From positions 62,001-126,000 of the forward strand of contig JANSJX010000047.1 in NCBI GenBank assembly GCA_026168455.1: 64,000 bases of DNA, in the 5' to 3' direction. Made by a program: the position numbers and the translations under genes. The DNA comes from Theocolax elegans (taxonomy: Eukaryota > Arthropoda > Insecta > Hymenoptera > Cerocephalidae). Within the stretch, counting starts at the first letter, position 1, and every line of letters begins with the position of its first letter. The notes under the pieces were generated by a model that saw nothing but the letters and a program-made list of their open reading frames with translations, was not told the DNA's origin and searched no databases. Below are positions 1-12,439 of this stretch, piece after piece.

Positions 1-93
1 CTCCGGTGTCCGGCGGTGGTGTCCGGTGTCCCGCGACGGTGTCTGGTCTCCTGTTGTAAGAATGAAGAGTATGTGTGGAGTGGAAGGGTTAAC
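1..93. repeat. Left copy of a direct repeat flanking the minisatellite
   Basis: The start of this stretch reads CTCCGGTGTCCGG and it ends in GTGGAGTGGAAGGGTTAAC. The same two blocks, with a shorter link, recur at 1970-2033 on the same strand. The two copies bracket the 60-bp minisatellite and some AT-rich DNA. This is seen directly; whether they are target or element ends is unknown. Confidence 0.6.
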
Positions 94-1537
94 AATGATA
101 TTTCGGCAATTTCTGAATTATTTCGGGATAACTCCACTAAATACGGGATTTCCTGGATATTTCGGGAATTTTTGAGGTATTCCGGGATAACTCCACTAAA
201 TACGGGATTTCCTGGATATTTCGGGAATTTTTAAGGTATTCCGGGATAACTCCACTAATTTCGGGATTTTCTAAATAATTCTGTAATTTTTTAGATATGC
301 CGGGAAATCTTCACTAATTTAGGGTTTTCCTGGATGTTTCGGGATTTTCTTTAGTATTCTGGAATAACTCCACCATTTTCGGGATTTCCTGCAAGTCTCG
401 GGTTTTTTGTGGTATTTCGGGATAACTCCTCCAATTTCGGGATTTCCTGGATGTTTCGGGATTTTCTGTGGTATTCCGGGATAACACCACCAATTTCGGG
501 ATTTCCTAGATGATTCGGAATTTTCTGTGGTATTTCGGGATAAATCCACCAAATTCTGGATTTCCTGGATGTTTCGGGATTTTCTGAGGTATTCCGGAAT
601 AAATCCACCAATTTCGGAATTTCCTGGATGTTTCGGGATTTTCTGTGACATTTTAGAATAAATTCACTAATTGAGGGATTTTCTGGATGTTTCAGGATAT
701 TCTGACGTATTCCGGATAACTCCACCACTTTCGGGATTACCTAGATGTTTCGGGATATTCTGTGGTATTCCGGAATAAATCCACCAAATTATGGATTTCC
801 TGGATGTTCCGGGATTTCCTGGATGTTTCGGGATATTCTGTGGTATTCCGGGATAAATCCACCACTTTCGGGATTTCCTGGATGTTTCGGGATTTTCTGG
901 ATGTTCGGGATTTTCTGTGGCATTCCGGGTTAATCCACCAATTTCGGGATTTCCTGGATATTTCGGGATTTTCTGTGGTATTTCGGGATAAATTCTCTAA
1001 TTTCGGGATTTTCTGGTTATTTCAAGATTTTCTATGGTATTTTGGGATTTTCTGTGGTATTTCGGGAATTTTTAATGTATTCCGGGATAACTCCACCAAT
1101 TTCGAGATTTTCTTAATATTTCGTTAATTTCTGAGTAATGCCGGGATAAATTTACTAATTTTGGGATTTTGTGGATATGTCGGGATAACTTCATTAACTA
1201 CGGGATTTACTCGATATTTCGGGAATTCCTGATGTATGCCTGGATAACTTCACTAATTACGGGATTTCCTCGATATTTCGGGAAATTTTGAGGTATTCCG
1301 GGATAACTTCACCAATTCCGAGAATTACCTTAATATTCCGGTCATTGTTGAGGTATGCCGGGTTAACTTCACTAATTTTGGGATTTAGTGGATACTTCGC
1401 GAGTTTCTGAGTTATTTCGGGATAACTTCACTAATTACGAGATTTCCTGGATATTTCGGGATACTTCACTAATTACGGGATTTCCTCGATATTTCGGGAA
1501 TTCGTGAGGTATTCCGGGATAACTCCACTATTTACAG
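94..1537. repeat. 60-bp minisatellite with three ~20-bp subunits
   Basis: Roughly 24 imperfect tandem units of about 60 bp. Each unit has three related subunits, around TTCGGGATTTCCTGGATG, TTCGGGATTTTCTGTGG and TTCCGGGATAACTCCACC. The GGGAT core therefore recurs about every 20 bp. Units in the middle (about 400-1000) are most alike and those at the right end are most diverged. Because 60 is divisible by three, open frames arise on both strands (for example 319-728 minus and 762-1127 plus) with a 20-residue periodicity. I treat these as by-products, not genes. Confidence 0.9.
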
Positions 1538-3544
1538 GATAAAATATTAAAAAAGTGTGTAAGCACTTTTGCCAGTACTCCAATGTTTGTATATTTTTGT
1601 ACCAAATTAAATTATTATATTAAGAACATACCTATAAGTAATATTATAAGTAATTAATAATAAATAATAGTCACTACATACATAAATAATGTAAAAATAA
1701 AGTAGTCACAGTAATACTAACATAGACTGAAGCAGTACTGTCAGTCTAATAATTTTTAATAACTTAAATAATATATTTTAATGTAATATATATTTTATTT
1801 GATGATTCGTTCTGTTTTTTTATCACAGTTAAATATACGTTTTTACACATTTTTCATCATACTCTATTACAAAGGTGTAAAATGAGTGAGAAAGGTGGTT
1901 AAAAAAATTAAAATTTTATTTTTGATTTATCATCTATATATATAATTATATATACAAAATTCATCCGTTCTCCGGTGTCCGGTATCCCAAAAGTTACAAG
2001 AATTAAACGTATCTGTGGAGTGGAAGGGTTAACGCTGAATACGACAACCACACATTTATCTCACATCTAATGATAGGTGCACGAGGAGTCATGGGGGGGG
2101 GGGGGGGGTAAAATTAGAACATTTTTTAAATATTTTATAGAGGTTATCGGTATATATGAATTAGAATATGACGACCATTCTTTTTTATTCTAAGCACGTT
2201 CAAGTACTCATTTAAAATGAAACTACTGTAAGCCTGCCAATTTATCAATGGTATGTTTGCCGGGTGCGTTGGTGGTTTTATACTTAGCAAGCTAGAAAAT
2301 ATTCACTTGACAACGCTTATTCCGCGTAAGAAACAACGCCTATTTCGATGCTACCGAAAACTTACATAACATATTTAGAGGTAAAAAGGTAAAAATATAC
2401 GAATTAACGGCAAATATTTATCGTTCTGGTTTGTCCATGCACTTCTGATCACAGGAAGTGTAGTTTAACACAAATATATGCTTGCTTATACTTAGGATAC
2501 TGTGTGTAAAAGACGAACTTACCAATAGATTTGCTAATAAACAACTACACATTAATACTCACATAGAGTCGCACGCGATAACATAAATATTACTAGCATT
2601 CTGATATACAATAAATCAACGCACCAAACAATAATAAAAAGGCAATGTCTAATAACGATACAATTAACAAGCGAATAAAATTTTTTTGATAGTTATTATT
2701 TAACGTAATTCATTTTTTTACACCCAAATACGGTGCTAATTAGCGACGAGGGCATGGGATGTCATTATGAAGAAAATACTTAATCAAAAATATATTCCCC
2801 AGTAGAGCTTGTGTCACTCATCTCGGGCCGGGAATCAAAATTGGAACCCCCAGATTATGAGCCCGAACCCCTAACTAACAGACTTTGATAAAATATTTAA
2901 TCTTAATGCGTCAATTTTAATTGCAACAAAATCTCATCAAATATAACTTTATTCTATTTGTTAGTGAAATATGGTTGTTTACCTATACTAATTTTATACA
3001 AAATACATAATACAAATAATTGTACTTCATCTTTATAATATTTTCTCTCAAAAAATGTGCAAATTATATGTAACATTTTTATTTACTATAAAAGAACAGT
3101 ATATCCAATTATTTAAAACTACATTTTCTTTGCAACATAGTTACAATGTTTCCCAGTAATTCTACGTTTTCTCCATGGACAACAAATAACAACGTTAAAT
3201 TTCTTTTCAAAAATACTCACAAATATCTCGAAAAATACGAATTTTAAACAATTTTTCTGCAGCTTTCAAAAATAGTGTTTGTACTAATTTTATTGATAAT
3301 AATCATACAGCTTATCGAAATTATCAACAAAAAAGATGCTGTATTTTTCAGCAGGATTCTGCAGTAAATTTATACATTCGTATACAAGAATTTCCTACAG
3401 CATATTTCAATAGGCGAAATCACTGTTGAAAAAGTATGCAGCTATTTATGTATATCCTACAGATAATTATGCAGAAACATCTGCAGAAAAATCTGCAGGT
3501 ATTTATTTAAAAAAATCTGCAGATATTTTCCATAAGGGTACAAT
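1538..3544. other. AT-rich DNA without a recognisable gene
   Basis: No coding signal is convincing here. The stretch contains the right copy of the flanking direct repeat (1970-2033), a run of 16 G at 2093-2108 and, at about 3340-3520, a cluster of CTGCAG and CTACAG words that reads as a short decayed repeat. The Helitron fragment is cut off at about 3545, where this sequence joins it. Confidence 0.6.
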
Positions 3545-4815
3545 ATCAAATATATCTCGTTGGTTTGAAGTTAATGAATCAATTTCAGTTTGCGCATCTG
3601 TAATTGTACTATTTATTTCATCTTTATCATATGTATGATATTCTAATTCATCATTAATTAATGGCAATTCAAAGTCGGTTATATTGAATCCATGACTTAA
3701 TAAAATATTATTTATAATTATTAATGATTGATTTTCACCTATCGATTGCTCAACATTTGGAGGATAAAAGTTCATTTTATATTTGTGATATAAAAGTGAT
3801 GCATTTATTGGATTGTGGAATATACAAATAAACGCAAATAATTGACATAAAGCTTTAGGAAAGTTAGTTGCTGAAGCTTCTTCTAAACATCGATCCCATT
3901 CTTCATCTTCACTTATAAGTTGTTTTGCTTTGGCAGCATCGTAGAAAGTTGGATGGACAATATTGTCAACCGTACGCAAATATTCAAAACTGTATGCATC
4001 TCTAATATGTAATAATAGTAATCTTAAAAAGTATCGTTCTCGTTCTTTAGGATTAACTAAATACATTCTACTTAATATTGGTTTATTAAATTTTTATCTA
4101 ATATTCCAATTTTATTTTTTTCATCAAATGTATAATATTGTGGTATTTCTGAATATAAATATTTTTGCGCTTCACTGTCTTCTTTATTTAATTGAAACCA
4201 AGCAGTTAAAGTAGTTTCTATATTTTTATTAATTGCTTCTTCTTCACAACCTTCTTTAAAATATATATTCTGTTCATTTTCATTGTGTACAGCTAATCTG
4301 TATATAAAATGAGATAATTCATGTAATGGATATTCTAATAATCGAAACATTGCTTCTGGAGGACTAATATATCTTGTATTTAAATATTGTTTTATTTCAT
4401 TGTAATTGTATTCATTTGTATTTGTTGAGTCACTTATTTCGGTAAGCTCATCGTTAGTTTTTTTAATATTATTATTAGATATTTTTACGAAAGCACAATC
4501 ATCTCATTTATAACAGTATTTAAATAAATATTTAATGCATTGAATAGTAGAACATGCTTCAACATTTATATGACAATTAAATTTTAATAATAAATAAGGA
4601 TTGTAAGGAACTACATATCTATTATCAGCAGTTCTTTTATTTTTGTATTCATTATATACTATTTTTGTTCTTTTATTAGATCTTTTATACAACGGATATC
4701 CTGTTTTTTGAAAAGTTGTTGTATCTCTAAATGATTTAGGAAAATTTTTAGTACATTTATTATTTTCCATGCATGGAGATTTTGTATTTTGGTTACCGCA
4801 TGGACCATGTATCAT
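3545..4815 (-). pseudogene. Helitron Rep/helicase fragment (decayed)
   Basis: Reading on the minus strand from 4815, the translation matches the segment of Helitron Rep-helicase proteins that follows the HUH nuclease region. It has HGPCG and PYNPYLLLKFNCHIN blocks, then RLLEYPLHELSH, LTAWF and YLYSEIPQYY, and finally MYLVNPKERERYFLRLLL and the start of the helicase (SNQRDIFDIV). In the living family this protein nicks DNA and unwinds it for rolling-circle transposition. Here there is an in-frame TGA at 4504-4506 and a frameshift at about 4066-4075. The N-terminal nuclease motifs and all helicase Walker motifs are missing, and the sequence breaks into unrelated DNA at about 3545. It is a truncated, inactive copy. 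Family assignment is confident; subfamily is not attempted. Confidence 0.88.
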
Positions 4816-5190
4816 AAATTATAATTTTATTTATTTTTTCACATATAATAATTACAAAGGAAATAAGGTTAGACAACGCCATAAGAATAATAATAATAAT
4901 ATAAAATCAAAGAGTGTTTTAATTGAAGAATAATAAAATCCAATTATTATTGTAATTATGTGCATTAAAAAATAGACAATAATAAATGTTAACAAATAAG
5001 TAAGATTATTATTACTTAGTATTAATATATTATATTTATCTAAACTTTGAAAATGAAAAATTAAATCTAATAACTTTATAACTTCATATAGTTTAAATGT
5101 TTTCCTAATAATTAATATTGATACAACAAAATAAATCAAAAGTTTAAATCGACCGAGGGAGCGTTAGCGACCGAGGTATTTGTTGCTAGT
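4816..5190. other. AT-rich DNA, no gene supported
   Basis: A 95-codon open frame lies on the minus strand (4852-5139) with hydrophobic, Ile/Leu-rich composition of the kind AT-rich DNA yields by chance. I see no conserved motif. Just right of it the sequence GACCGAGG occurs twice (about 5151 and 5170). Confidence 0.5.
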
Positions 5191-5905
5191 ATTTATTAAT
5201 AATATGCCTCTACTCTGTCTTCAAGCTGACAATAATTTAAATAATTGTAAATATACAAATAATGCACCCACGATTCAGTGAATGCAAATTACTATGTATT
5301 TGAAAGTAGGGGGTGCGTGCAGCAGACGGCTCAAATCGGTGCACGAACCTCCTATAGATTCCGTTGCTTTAGACTGAGAGAGGTTATGTTTCCATTCGTA
5401 TTTTTCAAATTATTTCGATATTTTAACATGAATTGAAATTTTGTATTTGTTATAAACTACAAATATTTATTAATAATATGCCTCTACTCTGTTTTCAAGT
5501 TGACAATAATTTAAAAAACTGTAATTAAACAAATAATGCACCGAAGATCGTCTGCATATTACAAAGTATTTGAAAGTAGCAGGTGCGTGCGGCAGTCGAC
5601 TCGAATCGGTGCACGCAGCTCCTATAGATTCCGTTGCTTTAGACTGAGAGAGGTTACGTTTCCATTCGTATTTTTCAAATAATATCTATATTTTAACACA
5701 AATTGAAATTTTGTACTTTTTATAAACTACAAATATGTATTAATAATATGCCTCTACTCTGATTTCAAGCTGACAATAATTTAAATAATTGTAAATATAC
5801 AAATAATGCACCCAAGATTCAGTGAATGCAAATTACTATGTATTTGAAAGTAAAAGGTGCATGTGGCAGACGACTCGAATCGGTGCACGCACCTCCTATC
5901 GAATC
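5191..5905. repeat. ~271-bp tandem repeat, 2.6 copies
   Basis: Copies start at 5191, 5463 and 5733 with the block TTAATAATATGCCTCTACTC. Each contains ACAAATAATGCACC, GAATCGGTGCACG-like and GAGAGGTTATGTTTCC-like blocks. The third copy stops at about 5905. A further diverged piece containing AGAGAGGTTATGTTTGAG lies at about 6510-6600. The unit has no open frame. Its position next to a Helitron fragment is suggestive, because Helitron-like elements can carry internal tandem repeats, but linkage is not shown. Confidence 0.85.
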
Positions 5906-6647
5906 CGTCGTCTATTCCGCCAAGAATGCGTATATCGCTAACCTGTGTAAGGTGCGAATGTTAATTTATTAAATAAGAATTTTCTGAATTTGTACTATTT
6001 AAAAATATTAATCCTAAGCTTCAATATTCATGAATGAGTGTAAACGAATTTTGACAAACTTTAATTTGCTGGAATTGTTTAGCATCGCCACTTGTTGATG
6101 CTTTTTCAAACTACGTAGCTAAACTTTTTCTTACTTTTGCGTCTGCTAAATTACACATTTTTAGAAGAAATGTATATCGTTTTTATTTTTCGTTTAACTT
6201 TTTAATCGATTATCTATCCTTCTAGTTTTTACTGAAAAATGAATCTTAGATAATGTAAAATATTGCCTCTACTTTGTTTTTTTATGCTTGTAAATGCAAT
6301 CTGTATTTATTTTCATCGTAAATATGTAGTACCAGCTTCACAACGTCTTTGTGCCAATAGTATTTTTCTATTTATTTCTTCGTCGTGCACTTTTGACTAT
6401 TTTATTTAGTGTTCCAACATTTACCAATATCGTGAAATGATGCGTATGCACTGTATTTGTTAGAAATCTGTCCAGTTTCTACAAAATTCAATTAAATCGT
6501 TGTTGCGTGTGAACTAAGAGAGGTTATGTTTGAGATCGTATTTTACAAATTATAAGCACATTTTAACGCAAATTAAACTTTTGTACTCATAATTTATTTA
6601 ATATATGTATTACAAATATGCTTCCATTTCGTTTATAGGTTATCCCA
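5906..6647. other. AT-rich DNA with a partial 271-bp repeat
   Basis: No gene is visible. The only recognisable feature is the diverged partial copy of the preceding tandem repeat at about 6510-6600. Confidence 0.5.
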
Positions 6648-6802
6648 GCTGAAAATAATCAGGTGATAAGTCAGGTGATAAATCAGCTGCAAAATCACCT
6701 GATTAGTCACCTGAGGATTTGGCGTGATTTGTCACCTGACGAATCGCCTGATTAGTCACCTGATTAGTCACCTGATTTGTCACATGATATACATATTGAT
6801 CC

Positions 6803-6845
<43 letters not shown>

Positions 6846-9035
6846 ACCTGTATCAGTACTTATGGTGACACTTCGTGTTATCTTGGTGTTTTGAGGTTAT
6901 AAAACATATGTAACGACTCAGAGATAAGGGGGAGAATATTAATTGACAGAATAATGCATAAAAAACCAATAACCCAAATATCCAATAACCCAAATACCTA
7001 AATACCCCTCACCGGTAAAAAAGCACACTTTGACGTTATAATATTAATGAAGGATTGAAGTTATAACGTCTTTCGAGGTGCCGGAGGCCGGAGGGGCCAT
7101 CAAAGCGGGGCTCACAAAGATAATTTTCCGATTTTTTGTGTGTCGGCATAAGTACGGATACATGGTTGAATTTTCGGTGGAATTTTGCTGACGTCGGCAT
7201 AATACCCCAAAGTAAGCACAATTCCCACTTCCCGTAAGAATTTGTCGGCATAAGTACCGATTGATCAATTTATATATATATATATGGGCTATTTCACGTC
7301 AAGTGGTACGATGAAAATTTTAAATCGCTCCAAAATTTGAAAACAGGCTGGAAATATCTTTCAGAAGATAGAAAAAAATTTTTAGGTGTTAAAAATAATT
7401 TGCCTAAGAGTTATTCCACCATAAAAAATGGAAATTTTTCAATTTTTTAGAAAAATTTCTATTTTCAAAGCCATTTATCTCAAAATCTATTGACTTTTTT
7501 GAAAAAACATTAAACACAACTTTTGTTCAAAATAATCCTTAGAACTTATCTACCTGGGTTACAATTCTTAATTTTAAAATCTCGAAGAGATAGGGCACTT
7601 GGAAATATTGAATATCAAAAAAAGGCGACCACGCCACAATCGATTTTGATCTAACACCGCTCAAAAGATCACATTTTTTGAGAACTTTCGAATGGCGGTG
7701 GTTAGATTATTGGCCAAGACCGCTGGTGTAAGTTATACCCCATAAACCTCATAAAATCACTCATTTTCATATATTTTAGGGCCTAACTTACACCAGCGGT
7801 CTTGGCCAATAATCTAACCACCGCCATTCGAAAGCTCTCAAAAAATGTGATCTTTTGAGCGGTGTTAGATCAAAATCGATTGTGGCATGGTTGCCTTTTT
7901 TTGATATTCAATATTTCCAAGTGCCCTATCTCTTCGAGATTTTAAAATTAAGAATTGTAACCCAGGTAGATAAGTGCTAAGGATTATTTTGAACATAAGT
8001 TGTTTTTAATGTTTTTTCAAAAAAATCAATTGATTTTGAGATAAATGCCCTAAAATACATGAAAATGAGTGATTTTATGAGGTTTATGGGGTATAACTTA
8101 CACCAACGGTCTTGGCCAATAATCTAACCACCGCCATTCGAAAGCTCGCGAAAAATGTGATCTTTTGAGCGGTGTTAGATCAAAATCGATTGTGGCGTGG
8201 TCGCCTTTTTTTGATATTCAATATTTCCAAGTGCCCTATCTCTTCGAGATTTTAAAATTAAGAATTGTAACCCAGGTAGATAAGTTCTAAAGATTATTTT
8301 GAACAAAAGTTGTTTTTAATGTTTTTTCAAAAAAATCAATAGATTTTGAGATAAATGGCTTTGAAAATAGAAATTTTTCTAAAAAGTTGAAAAATTTCCA
8401 TTTTTTATGGTGGAATAACTCTTAGGCAAATTATTTTTAACACCTAAAAATTTTTTTCTATCTTCTGAAAGATATTTCCAGTCTGTTTTCAAATTTTGGA
8501 GCGATTTAAAATTTTCATCGTTCCACTTGACGTGAAATAGCCCATATATATGTGTGTGTAAAAAAATATTTTTAATATTATATGCTGCATCTGTGCGTTT
8601 GGATATATTTATATCATATTATATTCAGGTTAGGTATTTAATAATATTTGTACATTTTATTTATCTTAAGAAATCGCGACCTGCTGTACTTATGATAAAT
8701 GTTCAAGTATTATTAAATACCTAATCCACAACACTGATGCAATTACACGTATCCTTTGAAGGATCAATATCGGTCTTCTAAATCTCAGTCTCTGGGTTGG
8801 TCGCTTGGTAAATTGCTTGATTTGTCGTCAGTTATAAGTCATTTTATATGCAGATGTCGTAACATAATAATAAATGCATTATTGATTCAGTATTATTAAA
8901 TATAAATTGCGATACTAAGGCAATGCATATTCAACAAATTAGTCTTGGTAATCTAAATTTCAAACCCTTACTTGATGACAAATCGTCTGATTTGTCAACT
9001 GATTATCCCCTGATTTTCAGCCTTTTTTAGCCGAT
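6648..9035. mobile_element. Inverted-repeat element with CACCTGA subterminal repeats
   Basis: The left end reads CCAGCTGAAAATAATCAGG followed by about nine copies of TCACCTGA/TCAGGTGA-type words (6660-6790). The right end, reverse-complemented from about 9030, reads GGCTGAAAATCAGG and then GATAATCAGTTGACAAATCAG. The two ends are therefore inverted relatives. Arrays of short words just inside the ends are typical of transposase-binding sites, for example in CACTA elements. A TA dinucleotide run sits at 6805-6842 and a complete foldback element is nested at 7286-8543. No transposase frame lies inside, so it would be non-autonomous. Boundaries are approximate and no target duplication is clear. 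Confidence 0.6.
7286..8543. mobile_element. Foldback element, TIR GGGCTATTTCACGTCAAG
   Basis: The ends are near-perfect inverted copies starting GGGCTATTTCACGTCAAG, flanked by TA-rich sequence that fits a TA target duplication (Tc1/mariner-like habit, inferred). The left arm is about 7286-7782 and the right arm about 8047-8543. Between them (7783-8046) lies a third copy of the inner arm, in the same orientation as the right arm, so 7783-8046 and about 8098-8360 are direct repeats. There is no transposase. Transcription would give a hairpin nearly 500 bp long. Confidence 0.85.
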
Positions 9036-9350
9036 TTTTCAACTGTTTACATACATATTTGCATTTATTGAATGCCAATATTTATGTATATTTTAACAGG
9101 ATGTTAGTATGTTAATATTAAATAAAATTTAATAATAAAATAAAGTGTGAATAAACCGTGCTTTTTAAATAAGTGTTTAGAATTATTATTGCTACAAATA
9201 AAACTATTTCCATGTACAAAAATAAATACAATCTGAAATAAATGTATCGAATGAAGTTTTAATGAGTGAAAAATGTTTATACGCAAAGAATTTCAGAAGA
9301 AATTCATTTGGAACCATTTTACTGGTTGTTATACCCGCGTTTTCAGTATA
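8544..9350. other. No gene; short inverted repeat
   Basis: TAGGTATTTAATAATATTTG (8633-8652) is mirrored by CAAGTATTATTAAATACCTA (about 8704-8724), giving a stem of about 25 bp around a 50-base loop. The right end of the surrounding inverted-repeat element falls at about 9030. Nothing coding is supported between 9036 and 9350. Confidence 0.5.
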
Positions 9351-11631
9351 TTAATATTGCAATGAATTTGGTACAGCACAAACATATTGCGTGTTTAATA
9401 CATCTACGAATACGCAAATTACTTTTATACATGTTGTTGGTAGAATTGATATTTCATCTGATATTGATACAATTTTTTTTAAATTTATTTTTTTATCAGA
9501 AAAACAGTCTTCAGTAAAGATACGCTTACACATAGTAAATTCATTATGGTATTCTGTATCAACAATGAAAGAAACGATTTGAATAAATCTGCCATCATAA
9601 AGTTGAACGACTGAATCATTAGATCGTCGATTAATTCGAGAAGATGATGAATATAAGCACTTATCTTTCACAATTCTTGAGTAGATTTTTGTTGAGTTAT
9701 CCGATAAATGCAAATCAGCTATGATATCCATCTTTAAAGCATGTTCCTTTGCCTAAATATGTTGTATCATTTATTCTATTTATGTTTTTCATTTTTGCAG
9801 ATAAGATATCATCGCAGTAAAGTTTAACAACATTACAAACATTTGGAAATATAAGATGTCGCAAGTATAATATGCTATGATTAATGTTAGTAAAACGAAC
9901 AATTTGTTGCGTTACACTTCGAGCACATTTAATAGCATTTAACAAGTGATAATTCGCTGACTCAAAAGGAAAAGTAGAGTGTGCCCATAATGGACCCCAA
10001 TTCAAAACACTTTCGGATAGATGAAGTAGTTGGTTTACGTTGTATGTCATTGCTTGTATTCCAAAGATAGCTTCTGTTTTCGCTACAAACTCATGCAGCA
10101 TTCGGTCAGCTTTATCCAAATCTGTAATTTTAATTTTATCTTGAAGTAGTATATATAAACTTTCTACAAATAAGATCCAGTGATTTAATGATTTTTTATT
10201 TAATTTTGCAGTAAAAATTGGTATACTGTAATACAAAATAAAATTTTCCCATTCGCGGGCCTTCCAATCATTCCTGTCACTGATAGGTCGCGTTAAGCGA
10301 GATATTTGATGCGGCCCAGAAATACTCAACAATATCGAATCTAATCTTTTCATTTCGAATTCATCTAATTGCATGGACGTAAGATAATATTCCGTAAACT
10401 GTTTGCCAACTCCTTCCAAACAACAATGCATATAGTCCGGAACAAAACCTTGTACAATATTAAAAGACGATAAATTTATTAAAGCTGATGGGTTTTTAAC
10501 ACCCCTTATGGAATTATCAGCAGTTGCTTTAAACATGTCCGCTACAGTTGTCGCGTGTTTCCGAGGTTCAGGAATATAATCTAATAATGGATATCTCATG
10601 TTGCCATGGCTATGATTCCCCGGATGAAGACACCAGTTACAGCCGTAATTGCCATTAAATTGTTTCGTTCCTTGCATTGGAGCGCGAGCGACCGAGTCTA
10701 CACAACAGATTGTTATGTACAATTTAATTTGACGCTGCTCTCTTTTTATAGTACAAGGAATACCTTGAGTTGTATAGTTATTGACCAGTTCAACTAATGG
10801 GTTTAAGAATACTGTCATATCAGGTTTTTTTTTTATTAAACCATAATCCACACGTTATTAAATCTTTCATTCGAGTTTGAGGAGGTATTTCGTTTATCAT
10901 TAAATAAATGGGCCAGACAGAAAATGTAGAAGATTTAAATTTTGGAGCTCCATCCGTATTTATAGTAAGACTTACATAAGAATGTTTATTTTCTTGGGTT
11001 AAAGAAGATGTAAATTTCCGGTAGGCTTTTTTATCGTATACATCTCTTATAAAAATTCTTCCGTTCGTTCTTTCATTCATAACATAATCATAATAATTTT
11101 CATTAGCACTTAATATATCTCGAACTTGAATAGAAGGATCTATGATAACGAAATAACTCATGTTAGACGGGTTGGATAGATCTAATGAAATTGTACATGT
11201 CTTGCGCATTGCTTAACTTTATTAGTTACTTCATCTATTTTTCCTAAGTATAGAGAACAATTGGGGCAAACGGCGTGAAACATAGCAGTATTAGGATTTA
11301 ATAATTTATCTAAAACATAATTAGAATCAGGTAAAACTGGTTCATCGAATATGAGGTTGATCAATTTGAAGAGGTTGGTCATAGCTGTCTTAGATAATCT
11401 ATTGGTTGTACAAAACATTAATATCATTAAAAGTATTTCTCCTCTGCTTTTATCTACGCGCATATTAATGGGGTCCATAAAATTTTCGCTTTCAATTAAT
11501 TCCTTCAGATTACTCGGTGATCGTGAATTGCTAAATGGAATATTTATGTCTTCGAGATCTTCGTCTAATATAATTTGTCTTAAATAGTCACCCAAATCTT
11601 CATCGCGTCTTGTTTCATCATTGTTATCCAT
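9351..11631 (-). pseudogene. CACTA/EnSpm-type transposase, four frameshifted pieces
   Basis: Four overlapping minus-strand frames, 11631-11182, 11209-10820, 10851-9715 and 9731-9351, read on as one protein of about 760 residues. The first ends in a zinc-ribbon half (CPNC, then a Cys near the shift). The second holds the first catalytic region with NTDGAP, STFSVWP, INEIPP and CGLWF, which is characteristic of animal EnSpm/CACTA transposases. The third has PDYMHCCLEG (second acidic region) and HSTFPFESANYHL, where the Glu fits the third catalytic residue. DDE transposases of this family cut the element ends and join them to a new site. Frameshifts lie at about 11190-11209, in a run of ten A at 10825-10834 (minus sense), and at about 9720. 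The tail is poorly conserved. No intron signals were needed. The copy is inactive as written. Confidence 0.85.
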
Positions 11632-12073
11632 TATCTAAAAATTATAGAACACAAAATTCAATATTAATTTTGAGCAATGGGCGTTAAGTTAAATTTATTA
11701 GTCATTATCCTAAATGGAAAAATAAATATAATAAATGTATGGCCAGTAATGTTTTTTGACAATTTTGTTTCAACAATTATTAAAAGAAATGTAAATTATT
11801 TCATATTGCTTGTAAAAAAATCTTTAAGTTAAAAATTATTTAAAAAATTGAAACCATATCAATAAATAAGAAATAATACATTGCCCTGCTGAAAATAATG
11901 AGCCATTTTATAACGTTATGCTATGTCAGGAATTTAAACAGAAAATGACGTTATTTTTTTTTAATTCCGTCCAAACCTTTTTATATTCTTTAAAAATGAA
12001 TGTTTTATAAAGTACATGATTTTAAATATTTCAAAAGGCGGATTAAGAAAAAAAAAAAAATAAATAAGTTGAC

Positions 12074-12134
12074 AGCAGCAGGAATTGAACCCAGAACCTT
12101 TCTATCCGAAGTGCGCACTTTACCGTTGAGCCAC
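12074..12134 (-). ncRNA. tRNA-like Pol III unit in left arm
   Basis: In minus orientation it shows a tRNA A-box-like segment (TGGCTCAACGGTAAAGTGC) and a B-box (GGGTTCAATTCC), with CTTCGGA where a tRNA-Arg(UCG) anticodon loop would be. A long T-run follows downstream (about 12042-12060, minus sense). No acceptor stem is evident, so it is tRNA-derived rather than a working tRNA. Confidence 0.6.
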
Positions 12135-12439
12135 TTTTTTATTTGGGTTTCATGAATTAATTTCGGACTACAAACAACACTTGCATCGGAAATAGAAAAT
12201 TTTCTAAGTCCAAAATGACGTAATAAAGTGCGTTATAAAATGATATCAGAAATCAAAACGAAAAATTACGTGGTTTTCTTGGTTAATAGAGATATTTTCG
12301 AATAAGTGATGCGTTTCCTTGTCAGTAGTCAATTTAATGGATTTTTGTAACATATTTGCTGAAATAATAAAAAGTGTTCTTTCAAATTTTCTTTTTAAAT
12401 ACATACTTGTGGAGTTTAAAGGGATTAGGTTTTTCTCGA

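Noticed and set aside
319..1127. Open frames of 62-125 codons in the 60-bp minisatellite
   Set aside because: They occur on both strands with a 20-residue period that only mirrors the DNA repeat.
4852..5139. 95-codon hydrophobic frame as a membrane protein
   Set aside because: AT-rich DNA with Ile/Leu/Phe bias, no conserved motif and no link to the adjacent Helitron reading.
7036..7268. Overlapping 71- and 74-codon minus frames
   Set aside because: Inside a non-autonomous inverted-repeat element, with no homology or coding-type composition.
9104..9286. 60-codon minus frame downstream of the transposase
   Set aside because: No motif, AT-rich, and beyond the recognisable end of the transposase.
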